DNA of 64,000 nt from an uncultured Thiothrix sp. (lineage in GTDB: Bacteria; Pseudomonadota; Gammaproteobacteria; Thiotrichales; Thiotrichaceae): positions 124,001-188,000 of the forward strand of contig NZ_CALMZC010000014.1 in NCBI RefSeq assembly GCF_937873765.1, written 5' to 3'. The position numbers and the translations under genes are program-made. The notes below the pieces were generated by a model that had not been told where the DNA came from, ran no database searches, and saw only the letters and a program-made list of their open reading frames with translations. Of this stretch, positions 22,145 to 30,954 are shown in pieces. Position 1 is the first letter of the stretch, and each line of letters begins with the position of its first letter.

Positions 22145-22756
22145 ATGAATGCTAGTAAAGAAGAATATCTATCAGCGGTCTTAGATGATGCCGTTGATGG
22201 TGTTGAGCGCGCTTCAGTTTTGAATGCGCTCAGAGAAGATGCAGAGTTGGGGAATACTTTAAGTCGTTATGCGCTGATTGGCGAAGTCATGCGCTCCAGC
22301 AATAAACCCGTGGTGGCTAAAGCGGACTTCTTAGCAGGAATCCACGCTAGCTTAGATGATGAGCCTGTCTACGATGAAAAAGTAATCGACTTATCCAGTC
22401 GTACTCTTAAACGTGAAACCCAAAGTGCAACTAGCTTACCCCCACTGCAGTTCAAGCGACCCAAGAAGCAAGCTTATGTGATTGGCTTGGCAACAGCGGC
22501 GGCTGTAATAGCCGTGGTAGGTGGATCGATCTGGCTGAATCAGCCTCTTAAGCAAACCGAAATGGTCGATAATGCACCGCTTCAACCAGCCGCTTTAGTG
22601 CAATTAGCACAGGCAAAACCGATCCGTTCAGCGAATCAACTAGATCCTCAGAGCCGAGATGTGCTCAAACAGTATGTAGCACAGCATGTTAAATATGCCT
22701 CAACTACAGCGATTGTTCCTTCGGTCAGGGCTGTCTCTTACTCGAATGATTACTAA
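22145..22756 (+). CDS. rseA: Anti-sigma-E factor RseA
   Basis: Inner-membrane anti-sigma factor. The N-terminal cytoplasmic part (about 1-75, LSAVLDDAVDGVERASVLNAL) resembles the RseA/MucA sigma-binding domain. A single transmembrane helix lies near residues 111-131, and the rest would be periplasmic, where family knowledge says DegS cuts it under stress. 203 residues is normal. The gene follows rpoE by 35 bases and its end overlaps the rseB start by 11 bases. Confidence 0.9.
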   Translation: MNASKEEYLSAVLDDAVDGVERASVLNALREDAELGNTLSRYALIGEVMRSSNKPVVAKADFLAGIHASLDDEPVYDEKVIDLSSRTLKRETQSATSLPPLQFKRPKKQAYVIGLATAAAVIAVVGGSIWLNQPLKQTEMVDNAPLQPAALVQLAQAKPIRSANQLDPQSRDVLKQYVAQHVKYASTTAIVPSVRAVSYSNDY

Positions 22757-23714
22757 ATATAAGCTTAAGTTAGTCGTTGCTACACTCGGTCTGCCATTCT
22801 TTTGGGTTCAGCCGAGTATGGCTGCTGATGCCTTGGAGTTGCTAGATCGCATGCAATCGGCAGTTTATGATTTAGATTACACAGGGCAAGTGGTGTATTC
22901 CAAAGGTGATGAGTTATCAACCTACCGAATTACACATCAAGCTGGGCAAGAACAAGAAAGCGTGGTGCGACTAAATCAGGGGGATGGCGAAACTGGTAGT
23001 CAAGTTGAGAGCTTTTCGCTGTCGAAGTTTGGCAATCCGCATGCTTCTGGCACTAAGGCCTATGCCTTTGATTTAGGTGGTACAGCGCGTGTAGCCGAGC
23101 ATGATTGCCAAATAGTAGTCGTGCGCCCTAAAGACAAAATGCGCTACCTGCAGCGTTACTGCATAGACCCTAAAACTGGCATGTTGTTGAAATATTCACT
23201 CATGGATCGTGAGCAACAAGTACTCGAACAATTAATGTTCACTCAGCTTTCCATTGATATTAAAGCAGCAATGCCAGCAAGTGATTTAAATGTGGGTAGT
23301 ACTCAAGTGGCACCTATACCAGTTGCAGCAGCTACTATGACTATGGATAGAGCTAGAATGGCGAAGGCAAGTGAGTCTGCAAGTCCAGTGGCAAAACCGA
23401 TTTCGACCGATCCTAATAATCTAGGCAATTGGCGCTTTGAGAACCTGCCTGCAGGCTTCAAAGTGGTTAAAGTGATTCCTCAAGCCGACAATAATAACGT
23501 TCATCAGATTGTGCTATCGGATGGCATGGCCTCTGTGTCAGTATTTGTTGCACCGGCCGCTGCGGCTAAAGATATCGATCAGTTGTCTTATGCCAATGGT
23601 GCAACGCATATTTTGGGTTTAGAACTAGCGGGACATTTAATTACTTTTGTCGGTGAAGTGCCTGAATCAACCTTGCAGGCAATTCAGAAAGGCTTAAGGT
23701 ATGTTACTCGATAA
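22746..23714 (+). CDS. rseB: Sigma-E regulatory protein RseB (MucB)
   Basis: Periplasmic protein that binds RseA and protects it from DegS until envelope damage is sensed. An open frame extends upstream to 22686, but the correct start is ATG 22746, giving MITKYKLKLVVATLG..., a signal peptide probably cut after PSMA. The mature protein (total 322 residues) has the MucB/RseB large domain (ALELLDRMQSAVYDLDYTGQVVY) and the smaller C-terminal domain (from about 225, NWRFENLPAGFKVV). It overlaps rseA by 11 bases. Confidence 0.92.
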   Translation: MITKYKLKLVVATLGLPFFWVQPSMAADALELLDRMQSAVYDLDYTGQVVYSKGDELSTYRITHQAGQEQESVVRLNQGDGETGSQVESFSLSKFGNPHASGTKAYAFDLGGTARVAEHDCQIVVVRPKDKMRYLQRYCIDPKTGMLLKYSLMDREQQVLEQLMFTQLSIDIKAAMPASDLNVGSTQVAPIPVAAATMTMDRARMAKASESASPVAKPISTDPNNLGNWRFENLPAGFKVVKVIPQADNNNVHQIVLSDGMASVSVFVAPAAAAKDIDQLSYANGATHILGLELAGHLITFVGEVPESTLQAIQKGLRYVTR

Positions 23715-23778
23715 TACGCCGGAAAGATCAAAAAATGATCTATTGAATACCAACAATAATCGGCAAAGGCTAGAAGGG

Positions 23779-24273
23779 ATGATTGAACAAACTGCACGGG
23801 TTGTGAGCACGCAGCATGGACATGCTTGGGTTCTACCTTCAAATTCGACTAACTGTAAAGCTTGCTCGGTAAAGTCAGGTGCAGGCTGCTCTAATGCATT
23901 TAGCTTTTTTAATTCCTCAAAAGCAAAATGTGAGCCTATCTATGTGCAAAATCCTTTGCATGCTAAGCCCGGCGATGAAGTCATTATTGGTACTCAAAGC
24001 ACTACCTTAGTGCTCTATTCCTTATTGGCTTATCTTTTACCTTTAGTCAGTATGTTGGTATTTTCTATTTTAGGCTCACAAGTGTTTCAAATGCTGAGCT
24101 TTCCTCAAGAGGCTGGTGCAATTCTTGCTGGAGTCGCAGGTTTATTGAGTGGCTTTAAATTGGCAAACTGGCTGGCAGTGCATATGCATCAAACGCATGA
24201 AGGTATGCACCCAGTTATTCTGCGCCATAAAGACCACTTTATTTATCCAGCTAGTGGTATTTCTCACGTTTAA
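23779..24273 (+). CDS. rseC: SoxR-reducing system protein RseC family
   Basis: Small inner-membrane protein of the RseC/MucC family, implicated in E. coli in SoxR reduction and sigma-E control. Using ATG 23779, with AAAGG 9 bases upstream, gives 164 residues starting MIEQTARVVSTQHGHAWV, close to the usual length. Visible are an N-terminal cysteine cluster (NCKACSVKSGAGC) and two adjacent transmembrane helices (about residues 75-95 and 105-125). The open frame to 23701 overlaps rseB and is not needed. Confidence 0.9.
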   Translation: MIEQTARVVSTQHGHAWVLPSNSTNCKACSVKSGAGCSNAFSFFNSSKAKCEPIYVQNPLHAKPGDEVIIGTQSTTLVLYSLLAYLLPLVSMLVFSILGSQVFQMLSFPQEAGAILAGVAGLLSGFKLANWLAVHMHQTHEGMHPVILRHKDHFIYPASGISHV

Positions 24274-24329
24274 ATACTAGGCAGTTTTTCAACTAAGCTA
24301 AGCTGCCCCATTCTCCAATCAAGTCTCTA

Positions 24330-24674
24330 CTATTTTCCTCTAAACATAAAATAGACCGCGCCTACTAAGCATAAACCTGCCCAGAGATAATCAAGCTTAA
24401 GGGGTTCACGCATATAGAAATAGGCGAAGGGTACGAATAGCGAGAGGGTGATGACTTCTTGAATCACCTTGAGCTGCCCTAGCGTCAATACCGTATAGCC
24501 AATCCGATTCGCAGGAACTTGTAGTAGGTATTCAAATAGGGCAATGCCCCAACTAATTAACGCAGCGATAATCCAAGGCTTATTATTCAGTTCTTTGAGG
24601 TGTGCATACCAAGCGAAAGTCATAAATATATTGCTACATAGCAATAAGCCAATCGAGACGACTACTGGGTTCAT
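24330..24674 (-). CDS. DMT-superfamily small membrane protein (DUF486)
   Basis: A 114-residue protein with four hydrophobic helices. The features FMTFAWYAHLKELNNKPWIIAALISWGIALFEY and a C-terminal REPLKLDYLWAGLCLVGAVYFMF match the DUF486 family of four-helix DMT-like proteins. Substrate is unknown. It stands alone, convergent with rseC and separated from the next minus-strand gene by 74 bases. Confidence 0.85.
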   Translation of the reverse strand: MNPVVVSIGLLLCSNIFMTFAWYAHLKELNNKPWIIAALISWGIALFEYLLQVPANRIGYTVLTLGQLKVIQEVITLSLFVPFAYFYMREPLKLDYLWAGLCLVGAVYFMFRGK

Positions 24675-24748
24675 AAAACGCGCCCTTGATTAAAAGCGCG
24701 TTACTATAAGAGCAAAAAACTAGCCAGACAAGCTACAGGAGCTAATGC

Positions 24749-25024
24749 TTAGAGGGCACAACTACGCTTACCTACACAAGGTAAATTACCGCGATGTGCC
24801 CCTACGACATTGGCTAAGCTTTTAAGACGTCTTTCACCATAGGTATCACCTTGTGCACGCCGCTCTGCTGCTAAGCGATTTAGACGGGTGATTTTAGCAC
24901 CTAACTCTTGGGCAATCGCGGCACAAGGCTTATAGCTTGCCGCATTTGCACTAGGGCTTACGGCAAGACCCGCTAATAACAGGCTTGAACAGCTAACAGC
25001 TAAAGTTTTTTTATAATTACGCAT
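24749..25024 (-). CDS. Small secreted protein of unknown function
   Basis: I do not recognise this gene. The frame is open from 25099, but ATG 25024 with a GGAG about 9 bases upstream gives a good signal peptide (MRNYKKTLAVSCSSLLLAGLAVSPSANA, cut before ASYK). The mature part is only about 63 residues, Arg-rich, with three cysteines (KPC, LPC, RSC) and a helical segment near ITRLNRLAAERRAQG. It could be a small periplasmic disulfide-bonded protein. Codon use does not stand out from its neighbours. Confidence 0.6.
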   Translation of the reverse strand: MRNYKKTLAVSCSSLLLAGLAVSPSANAASYKPCAAIAQELGAKITRLNRLAAERRAQGDTYGERRLKSLANVVGAHRGNLPCVGKRSCAL

Positions 25025-25252
25025 GATTTCGAACTCCATGTTCTCAAATTTATTCCCAGTGATTCCATCTAAATCACCCTTTAGAGTGTAATCAGCCACA
25101 GACTGTTGTGTTTGAGCAACTGATAAAAGGTCGAGTTTTTACTTTAAACCTATCGATGCATTATTTTTCTAAGAAGACTCGGGTAGAATACCGTCTTAAT
25201 TATTCATTTAATGCTAGTTTCTTTATCCATTAACTCATCTTCAAAAACCATT

Positions 25253-26623
25253 ATGACCCAAGTTTTCTCTATTATTCTCGCGGCTGGTCAAGGTACGCGG
25301 ATGCGCTCTGATTTACCCAAAGTACTCCATCCAGTTGCTGGTAAACCTATGTTGCAACATGTCATCGATACCTGCAAAAAATTAACTAATGACCGCTTGG
25401 CAGTTGTTTATGGGCATGGAGGCGAACGGGTCAAGCAATCGATTCAAGAGGATGGTATTGTTTGGGTATTGCAGGCTGAGCAGAAAGGCACCGGTCATGC
25501 CGTGGCTCAGGCAATTGAGTTAGTACCGGATGAACTGCCTGTTTTAATTGCTTATGCAGATACGCCTTTAATCCGTTCGGAAACTTTGCAGCAACTAGTC
25601 AATAGTTTAGAGCAAGCAGCTTTAGCCGTCTTGACAACTAAGCTCGCTAATCCGACAGGTTATGGGCGTATTGTGCGTAATGAGCAGGGATCTATCCTAA
25701 AAATTGTCGAAGAAAAGGATGCTGATGAGCCGACTCGTGCTATCCAAGAAATTAATACCGGTTTTATGGTCGCCAAAGGCGCAGATTTTAAGCGTTGGCT
25801 CAAGCAGCTTACTCCAAATAATGCCCAAGGCGAATATTATTTAACCGACTGTATTGGGATGGCTGTAGCCGAGCAGCGCGAAGTCAAGGCGGTTATTTGT
25901 GCTGACCCTCTGGAAGCAGAGGGTATTAATAATCGGGTGCAATTAGCCCGCTTAGAGCGAGTGGCTCAGCAACGCCAAGTAGAGGCTTTGATGCTTGCAG
26001 GGGTGACGGTTGCTGATCCAGCGCGTTTAGATATTCGTGGACAGCTTAAAGCTGGCAAAGATTGCTTTATCGATATTAATGTTTTGTTCCTTGGTGAGGT
26101 AGAGCTAGGCGAGCGCGTCATTATCGACGCGAATTGTGTGATCCAAGATGCCAAAATTGGTGATGGCGTTCATATCAAAGCAAATACTTGCATTGAGTCT
26201 GCAGTCGTAGCGGCTGATTGTGAGGTAGGTCCGTTTGCGCGCTTACGACCTGGCACAGTTCTCGCAGAGCAAGCTAAGATTGGCAACTTCGTCGAAACCA
26301 AAAAAGCTAAGATTGGCAAAGGCAGCAAAGTGAGCCACCTCAGTTATATCGGTGATACTGAGATGGGGCAAGATGTGAATATTGGTGCAGGTACGATCAC
26401 CTGTAATTATGATGGTGTAAATAAGTTCAAAACGACTATCGGGGATCGAGTGTTTGTCGGCTCATGTACTCAATTAGTAGCCCCCGTGACAATTGAAGAG
26501 GATGCGACCATTGGTGCAGGGTCGACTATTACCAAAACGGCACCCGCTGGTCAATTGACCTTGGCAAGAGCAAAGCAAATGACAGTTAAAGGCTGGCAAC
26601 GTCCAGTCAAGGAGCAAAAATAA
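25253..26623 (+). CDS. glmU: Bifunctional UDP-N-acetylglucosamine pyrophosphorylase / glucosamine-1-phosphate N-acetyltransferase
   Basis: Makes UDP-GlcNAc for peptidoglycan and lipopolysaccharide. Residues 1 to about 228 are the uridyltransferase (signature LAAGQGTRMRSDLPKVLHPVAGKPM). The C-terminal left-handed beta helix carries acetyltransferase activity (repeats such as IGDGVHIKANTCI, NIGAGTITCNYDG). The frame is open from 25211, but homology begins at ATG 25253 (456 residues). No strong ribosome binding site is visible there. The stop overlaps glmS (TAATG), so the two hexosamine enzymes are coupled. Confidence 0.96.
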   Translation: MTQVFSIILAAGQGTRMRSDLPKVLHPVAGKPMLQHVIDTCKKLTNDRLAVVYGHGGERVKQSIQEDGIVWVLQAEQKGTGHAVAQAIELVPDELPVLIAYADTPLIRSETLQQLVNSLEQAALAVLTTKLANPTGYGRIVRNEQGSILKIVEEKDADEPTRAIQEINTGFMVAKGADFKRWLKQLTPNNAQGEYYLTDCIGMAVAEQREVKAVICADPLEAEGINNRVQLARLERVAQQRQVEALMLAGVTVADPARLDIRGQLKAGKDCFIDINVLFLGEVELGERVIIDANCVIQDAKIGDGVHIKANTCIESAVVAADCEVGPFARLRPGTVLAEQAKIGNFVETKKAKIGKGSKVSHLSYIGDTEMGQDVNIGAGTITCNYDGVNKFKTTIGDRVFVGSCTQLVAPVTIEEDATIGAGSTITKTAPAGQLTLARAKQMTVKGWQRPVKEQK

Positions 26624-28458
26624 TGTGTGGTATTGTCGGTGCAGTTGCACAACGCCCAGTGACAGGCATTCTTCTGGAAGGTTTGCGGCGCTTAGAATAC
26701 CGTGGCTATGATTCAGCGGGGGTTGCCTTAATGACTACAGGCAATAAACTCAAGCGGGTACGCTCCTTAGGCAAAGTTGCTGCCTTAAGCACTAAACTAG
26801 AGTCAGAGCCTGTTGAGGGGAAAATTGGAATAGCGCATACCCGCTGGGCTACGCACGGTAAACCTGCCGAGCATAATGCTCATCCGCACTTTAGTGGGGA
26901 GAGTTTAGCGGTAGTCCATAATGGAATTATTGAAAATTATTTAGAACTGCGTGAGCGTTTAGGTACTTTAGGCTATGTATTTAGTACTGAAACCGATACG
27001 GAAGTCGCTGCGCATTTGGTCGACTATCACACCAAACGTCATGAAAGTTTACTGAAAGGGATGTTGAGTGCGCGTCAAGAGTTTACGGGTGCTTATGCTT
27101 TGGCAGCACTGAGCCCTACTGAGCCGAATACTTTAGTCGTCGCCCGCCAAGGCAGCCCTTTAATTATTGGCATCGGTATTGGTGAGCATTTTATCGGCTC
27201 TGATATTCAGGCCATGTTACCTGTGACGAATCGTTTTATTTACTTAGAAAATGGTGATGTCGCACGCATCAATCAATACAAAATTGAGATTTTTGATGCT
27301 GAGGGGCAAGCGGTTGAGCGTCCGATTCGTGAATCGAAAGCAGGCGATAGTTCAGCCGAGCTAGGTGAATATCGTCACTATATGCTTAAGGAAATTTTTG
27401 AGCAGCCCCGTGCGATTACGGCGACTTTAGAAGGACGCTTGGCCCAACATCAAATTTTATCTTGTCTGAGTGGAGATCGCCCACTGGAGGTACTCGCTAA
27501 AGTAGAGGAAATCCAGATTGTGGCTTGTGGTACTAGTTATCATGCGGGGTTGATTGCACGCCATTGGTTTGAAACCTATACCGATCTACCTTGCCATGTA
27601 GAGGTCGCTAGTGAATATCGTTATCGTCGCCAGCCTAAGCGCGATAATTTACTATTGATCACCATTTCACAGTCCGGCGAAACCGCTGATACTTTAGCGG
27701 CTTTAGAAAAAATGAAGCAAGCGCAGGCTTGTTTAGCATCGCTGACTATTTGTAACGTGTTAGAAAGTTCTCTAACTCGTGAGTCAGATATGTCTTTGAT
27801 GACCTTAGCCGGTCCAGAGATTGGGGTCGCTTCCACTAAAGCCTTCACTACACAACTAGTCGCCTTACAAATGCTCTTAGGTTTAGTGATTCAAGCTAAA
27901 CAAGGGGAAACGGCAGTGAGTCGGCAGCTGGTGGCTGACTTAAGCTTGCTACCCAAATTGGTGCAGCAAGCGCTCGATTTAAATCCAAAAATTGAAGCTT
28001 TGGCTGAGCAGTTTATTGAAAAGCACCACGCTTTATTCTTGGGGCGGGGTGAGCAATATCCGGTGGCCTTAGAGGGCGCTTTGAAGCTCAAAGAAATTTC
28101 TTATATTCATGCGGAGGCTTATCCGGCTGGGGAATTGAAGCATGGCCCCTTGGCATTGGTTGATAGTGAAATGCCCGTGATTGCGGTTGCACCGAATACT
28201 TCGCTCTTAGAAAAACTGATGTCTAATTTAGAGGTAGTGCGCGCGCGCGGAGGTGAGTTGTATGTCTTTGCCTGTAAGAGTGCGAATATCGTACCCCATG
28301 AGCAAATGCATCTCATTGAGCTACCTGAAGTGCCCGAGTTGCTAGCACCGATTGTTTACACCATTCCCTTGCAATTGCTGGCTTATCATGTAGCCGTTCT
28401 CAAAGGCACTGATGTGGATAAGCCGCGCAATTTGGCAAAATCGGTTACGGTGGAGTGA
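26623..28458 (+). CDS. glmS: Glutamine--fructose-6-phosphate aminotransferase (isomerizing)
   Basis: First committed enzyme of amino-sugar synthesis, converting fructose-6-phosphate and glutamine to glucosamine-6-phosphate. Cys2 (MCGIVGAV) is the N-terminal nucleophile of the class II glutaminase domain (1 to about 240). Two SIS isomerase domains follow (ISQSGETADTLAAL; LGRGEQYPVALEGALKLKEISYIHAEAYPAGELKHGPLAL), ending in the conserved KPRNLAKSVTVE. 611 residues is normal. It starts inside the glmU stop codon. No glmS ribozyme is seen, as expected in this phylum. Confidence 0.97.
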   Translation: MCGIVGAVAQRPVTGILLEGLRRLEYRGYDSAGVALMTTGNKLKRVRSLGKVAALSTKLESEPVEGKIGIAHTRWATHGKPAEHNAHPHFSGESLAVVHNGIIENYLELRERLGTLGYVFSTETDTEVAAHLVDYHTKRHESLLKGMLSARQEFTGAYALAALSPTEPNTLVVARQGSPLIIGIGIGEHFIGSDIQAMLPVTNRFIYLENGDVARINQYKIEIFDAEGQAVERPIRESKAGDSSAELGEYRHYMLKEIFEQPRAITATLEGRLAQHQILSCLSGDRPLEVLAKVEEIQIVACGTSYHAGLIARHWFETYTDLPCHVEVASEYRYRRQPKRDNLLLITISQSGETADTLAALEKMKQAQACLASLTICNVLESSLTRESDMSLMTLAGPEIGVASTKAFTTQLVALQMLLGLVIQAKQGETAVSRQLVADLSLLPKLVQQALDLNPKIEALAEQFIEKHHALFLGRGEQYPVALEGALKLKEISYIHAEAYPAGELKHGPLALVDSEMPVIAVAPNTSLLEKLMSNLEVVRARGGELYVFACKSANIVPHEQMHLIELPEVPELLAPIVYTIPLQLLAYHVAVLKGTDVDKPRNLAKSVTVE

Positions 28459-28521
28459 GCACTATCTCTTCTAGGTGATGAACCGTTTTTGTGCATTGCA
28501 TTATGATGCTACCTTTTGGCA

Positions 28522-28543
28522 ATGACTAGCTCAATCTAGTCAT
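28522..28543. repeat. Perfect inverted repeat upstream of the SulP gene
   Basis: ATGACTAG (28522-28529) and CTAGTCAT (28536-28543) are perfect 8-base arms around a 6-base loop, 34 bases before the SulP start. No T run follows, so it is not an obvious glmS terminator. It may be an operator or a 5'-UTR hairpin. Confidence 0.4.
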
Positions 28544-28577
28544 CAGTGATGTTGGAGTGCTAAAAGGAAGGCCTTAG

Positions 28578-30416
28578 ATGAATGATTGGCTGGCTGCTTT
28601 ACTAAGTAGTTGGAAGAGACGGTTTACCCCCTTTCATGCATGGATAGGGGAGTTAAAAGATCCAACGACTTTGCGTGCGGATGCCTTGGCAGGTTTGACC
28701 GTTGCTTTAGTTTTGATTCCTCAGTCAATGGCCTATGCACAATTAGCTGGTTTACCCGCTTACATTGGTTTGTACGCTTCTTTTTTGCCCGTCATGATTG
28801 GTGCTTTATTTGGTTCTTCGCGCCAATTAGGCACTGGTCCTGTCGCTATTGTTTCTTTGATGTCTGCAGCGGCTATGCAGCCTTATATTAGCCAAGGCGT
28901 TGAAACAATTGTAGTTTATTCAGCACTGTTGGCGATTATGATTGGATTTTTTCAGCTCAGCCTTGGCTTACTGAAGCTAGGCGTATTAGTCGATTTTTTA
29001 TCTCATCCAGTGGTGATTGGGTTTACTAATGCTGGCGCATTGATTATTGGTACTTCACAAGTGCCGAAACTATTTGGCTTGAATGTTAAGGCTGACCAAT
29101 TTGATCATCATTATGAGTTTTTGTGGGCGATTTTAAGTTCACTACCTAAAACCCAAGTCATCACTGTACTAATGGCGATCATTGCTTTAGGCATGTTGCT
29201 CACTTTGCGCAAATACTTTCCACGCCAACCTAATGTACTGATTACGGTTGTCGTAACAACTTTATTGTCTTGGGCTTTAGGCTATCAAACGGCAGGTGGT
29301 AGTGTGGTTGGGGCAATTCCACAAGGTTTACCGAGCTTTAATCTGCCCAGTATTTCAATGAGTATCCAAACTTTAGGCTCGTTAGCCACTTCAGCCATGA
29401 TTATTGGTTTACTGGGCTTTGTAGAGGCTATTTCAATTGCTAAAGCGATGGCAGCACAAACTCGCCAACGCTTATCCGCCAATCAAGAGCTGGTGGGTCA
29501 AGGCTTAGCTAATATTTCCGCAGGTTTATTCAGTGGTTATGCAGTATCAGGTTCTTTCTCGCGTTCGGCAGTGAATTTTGCAGCAGGTGCGGTGACTGGT
29601 TTCTCTTCAGTAATTACGGGGATTCTAGTAGCGATTACTTTATTGTTTTTGACTCCACTCTTGTATGACTTGCCACAAGCTACTTTAGCCGCTGTTATTA
29701 TTATGGCAGTAATTAATCTGCTGAAATTTGCACCCATCAAGCATGCATGGAAAGTGGAAAAGCATGATGGAGTTGTGGCTGTAATCACCTTGGTTGCAAC
29801 TTTAGTCTTCGCGCCCCATTTGGATCAAGGTATTTTCTTAGGTGTGATTTTGTCTTTAGGCTTATTCCTCTACCGTACGATGAGTCCGCGTTTTGTAGAG
29901 GTATCACGTCATGCGGATGGTTCAATGCGTGATGCTGAGCGCCACCATTTAAAGACCAGTGATACTGTCGCTATTTATCGGTTTGATGGTGATCTGTACT
30001 TTGCCAATACGGGTTATTTAGAAGGTAAATTGCTGAATGCTATTGCACAAAAGCCGAATTTAAAAGTGCTAGTCCTAGATATGGAATCGGTTGATCAGGT
30101 CGATTCAACAGGGGAAGAAATGTTGCATAAATTAGCTGAGCGCTTACGCTTTAATGGTATTTGGTTTTATGTAGCACGTATCAAATTGCCAGTTTATGAA
30201 GCTTTTCAACGCTCTGGTCTAGCTGAGCAAATTAGTGAGAACCGCTTTTTCCGCGAACGAACCCAAGCGATTAAAGATGCAAAAAAACATTTAGGGGATA
30301 CGATTGATATTGAGCCTTTTTTGAAATATACACCTGCTGAATTGAGTGTGGCTCAACAAGTACAACAACAGAGCAGTTCAGAGCTAGAGCCTAAAGCTAA
30401 ACCCTTAACGGCTTAA
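28578..30416 (+). CDS. SulP family inorganic anion transporter with STAS domain
   Basis: Inner-membrane SLC26/SulP carrier of 612 residues. The membrane domain (about 30-425) contains the SulP signature LTVALVLIPQSMAYAQLAGLPAYIGLYASFLP and GFTNAGALIIGTSQ. The C-terminal cytoplasmic STAS domain (about 455-560) shows VLVLDMESVDQVDSTGEEML, with the conserved D-S-T loop. Substrate cannot be read from the sequence; sulfate, bicarbonate and dicarboxylates are all possible for this family. It stands alone after glmS, with AAGGAAGG before the ATG. Confidence 0.9.
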   Translation: MNDWLAALLSSWKRRFTPFHAWIGELKDPTTLRADALAGLTVALVLIPQSMAYAQLAGLPAYIGLYASFLPVMIGALFGSSRQLGTGPVAIVSLMSAAAMQPYISQGVETIVVYSALLAIMIGFFQLSLGLLKLGVLVDFLSHPVVIGFTNAGALIIGTSQVPKLFGLNVKADQFDHHYEFLWAILSSLPKTQVITVLMAIIALGMLLTLRKYFPRQPNVLITVVVTTLLSWALGYQTAGGSVVGAIPQGLPSFNLPSISMSIQTLGSLATSAMIIGLLGFVEAISIAKAMAAQTRQRLSANQELVGQGLANISAGLFSGYAVSGSFSRSAVNFAAGAVTGFSSVITGILVAITLLFLTPLLYDLPQATLAAVIIMAVINLLKFAPIKHAWKVEKHDGVVAVITLVATLVFAPHLDQGIFLGVILSLGLFLYRTMSPRFVEVSRHADGSMRDAERHHLKTSDTVAIYRFDGDLYFANTGYLEGKLLNAIAQKPNLKVLVLDMESVDQVDSTGEEMLHKLAERLRFNGIWFYVARIKLPVYEAFQRSGLAEQISENRFFRERTQAIKDAKKHLGDTIDIEPFLKYTPAELSVAQQVQQQSSSELEPKAKPLTA

Positions 30417-30418
30417 GG

Positions 30419-30901
30419 CTATACATCGGCTGTCCAAGTGCCAGATTTGCCGCCTGATTTGTGCACTAGATGTATCTCGCTCATACACATGCCCCGATCT
30501 ACGGCTTTGCACATATCGTAAATGGTTAAAAGCGTGACTTGCACGGCAGTGAGTGCTTCCATTTCCACGCCAGTTTGCCCCTTAGTTTCCACTGTTACTT
30601 GGCAAACAACGGCCGGTTCCTGCTCTTCAGCGGCTAAGTCTAATTGCACATCTACGTGTGTTAGAGCTAAGGGGTGGCAGAGCGGAATTAAATCAGCAGT
30701 GTGTTTACTCGCCATAATGCCCGCGATTCGGGCAATCCCTAGTACATCGCCTTTCTTATGTTTACCCTGCTGAATGAGTGCTAAAGTAGCTGCTTGCATA
30801 GTAATTTTGCCGCTAGCAATAGCACGCCGCGTTGTAATATCTTTTTCACCCACATTGACCATGTGAGCTTCGCCTTGAGCATTAAAGTGAGTTAGTGACA
30901 T
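30419..30901 (-). CDS. moaC: Cyclic pyranopterin monophosphate synthase MoaC
   Basis: Second enzyme of molybdopterin cofactor synthesis, converting 3',8-cyclo-GTP made by MoaA to cPMP. At 160 residues the family motifs are intact: [58 protein letters not shown] and KSGGKSG near the end. It stands alone here, without moaA or moaE. The pterin cofactor is also needed by the aldehyde oxidoreductase encoded at 56654-58510. Confidence 0.95.
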   Translation of the reverse strand: MSLTHFNAQGEAHMVNVGEKDITTRRAIASGKITMQAATLALIQQGKHKKGDVLGIARIAGIMASKHTADLIPLCHPLALTHVDVQLDLAAEEQEPAVVCQVTVETKGQTGVEMEALTAVQVTLLTIYDMCKAVDRGMCMSEIHLVHKSGGKSGTWTADV

Positions 30902-30919
30902 AGAATCCGCCGATGAAAT

Positions 30920-30943
30920 TAGCCCCTTGGTATCAAGGGGCTA
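30920..30943 (-). terminator. Hairpin between ctp protease gene and moaC
   Basis: TAGCCCCTTG (30920-30929) and CAAGGGGCTA (30934-30943) form a perfect 10-base stem with a 4-base loop, directly after the ctp stop in the direction of transcription. On the minus strand the stem is followed by AATTTC only, so the U tract is weak. It is likely a terminator or a 3'-end stabilising hairpin. Confidence 0.55.
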
Positions 30944-30954
30944 GAGTTTTGAAC

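Noticed and set aside
24284..24306. Inverted repeat GGCAG...CTGCC after rseC as a terminator
   Set aside because: Only 5 paired bases with a loop of about 18 and no T run after the second arm.
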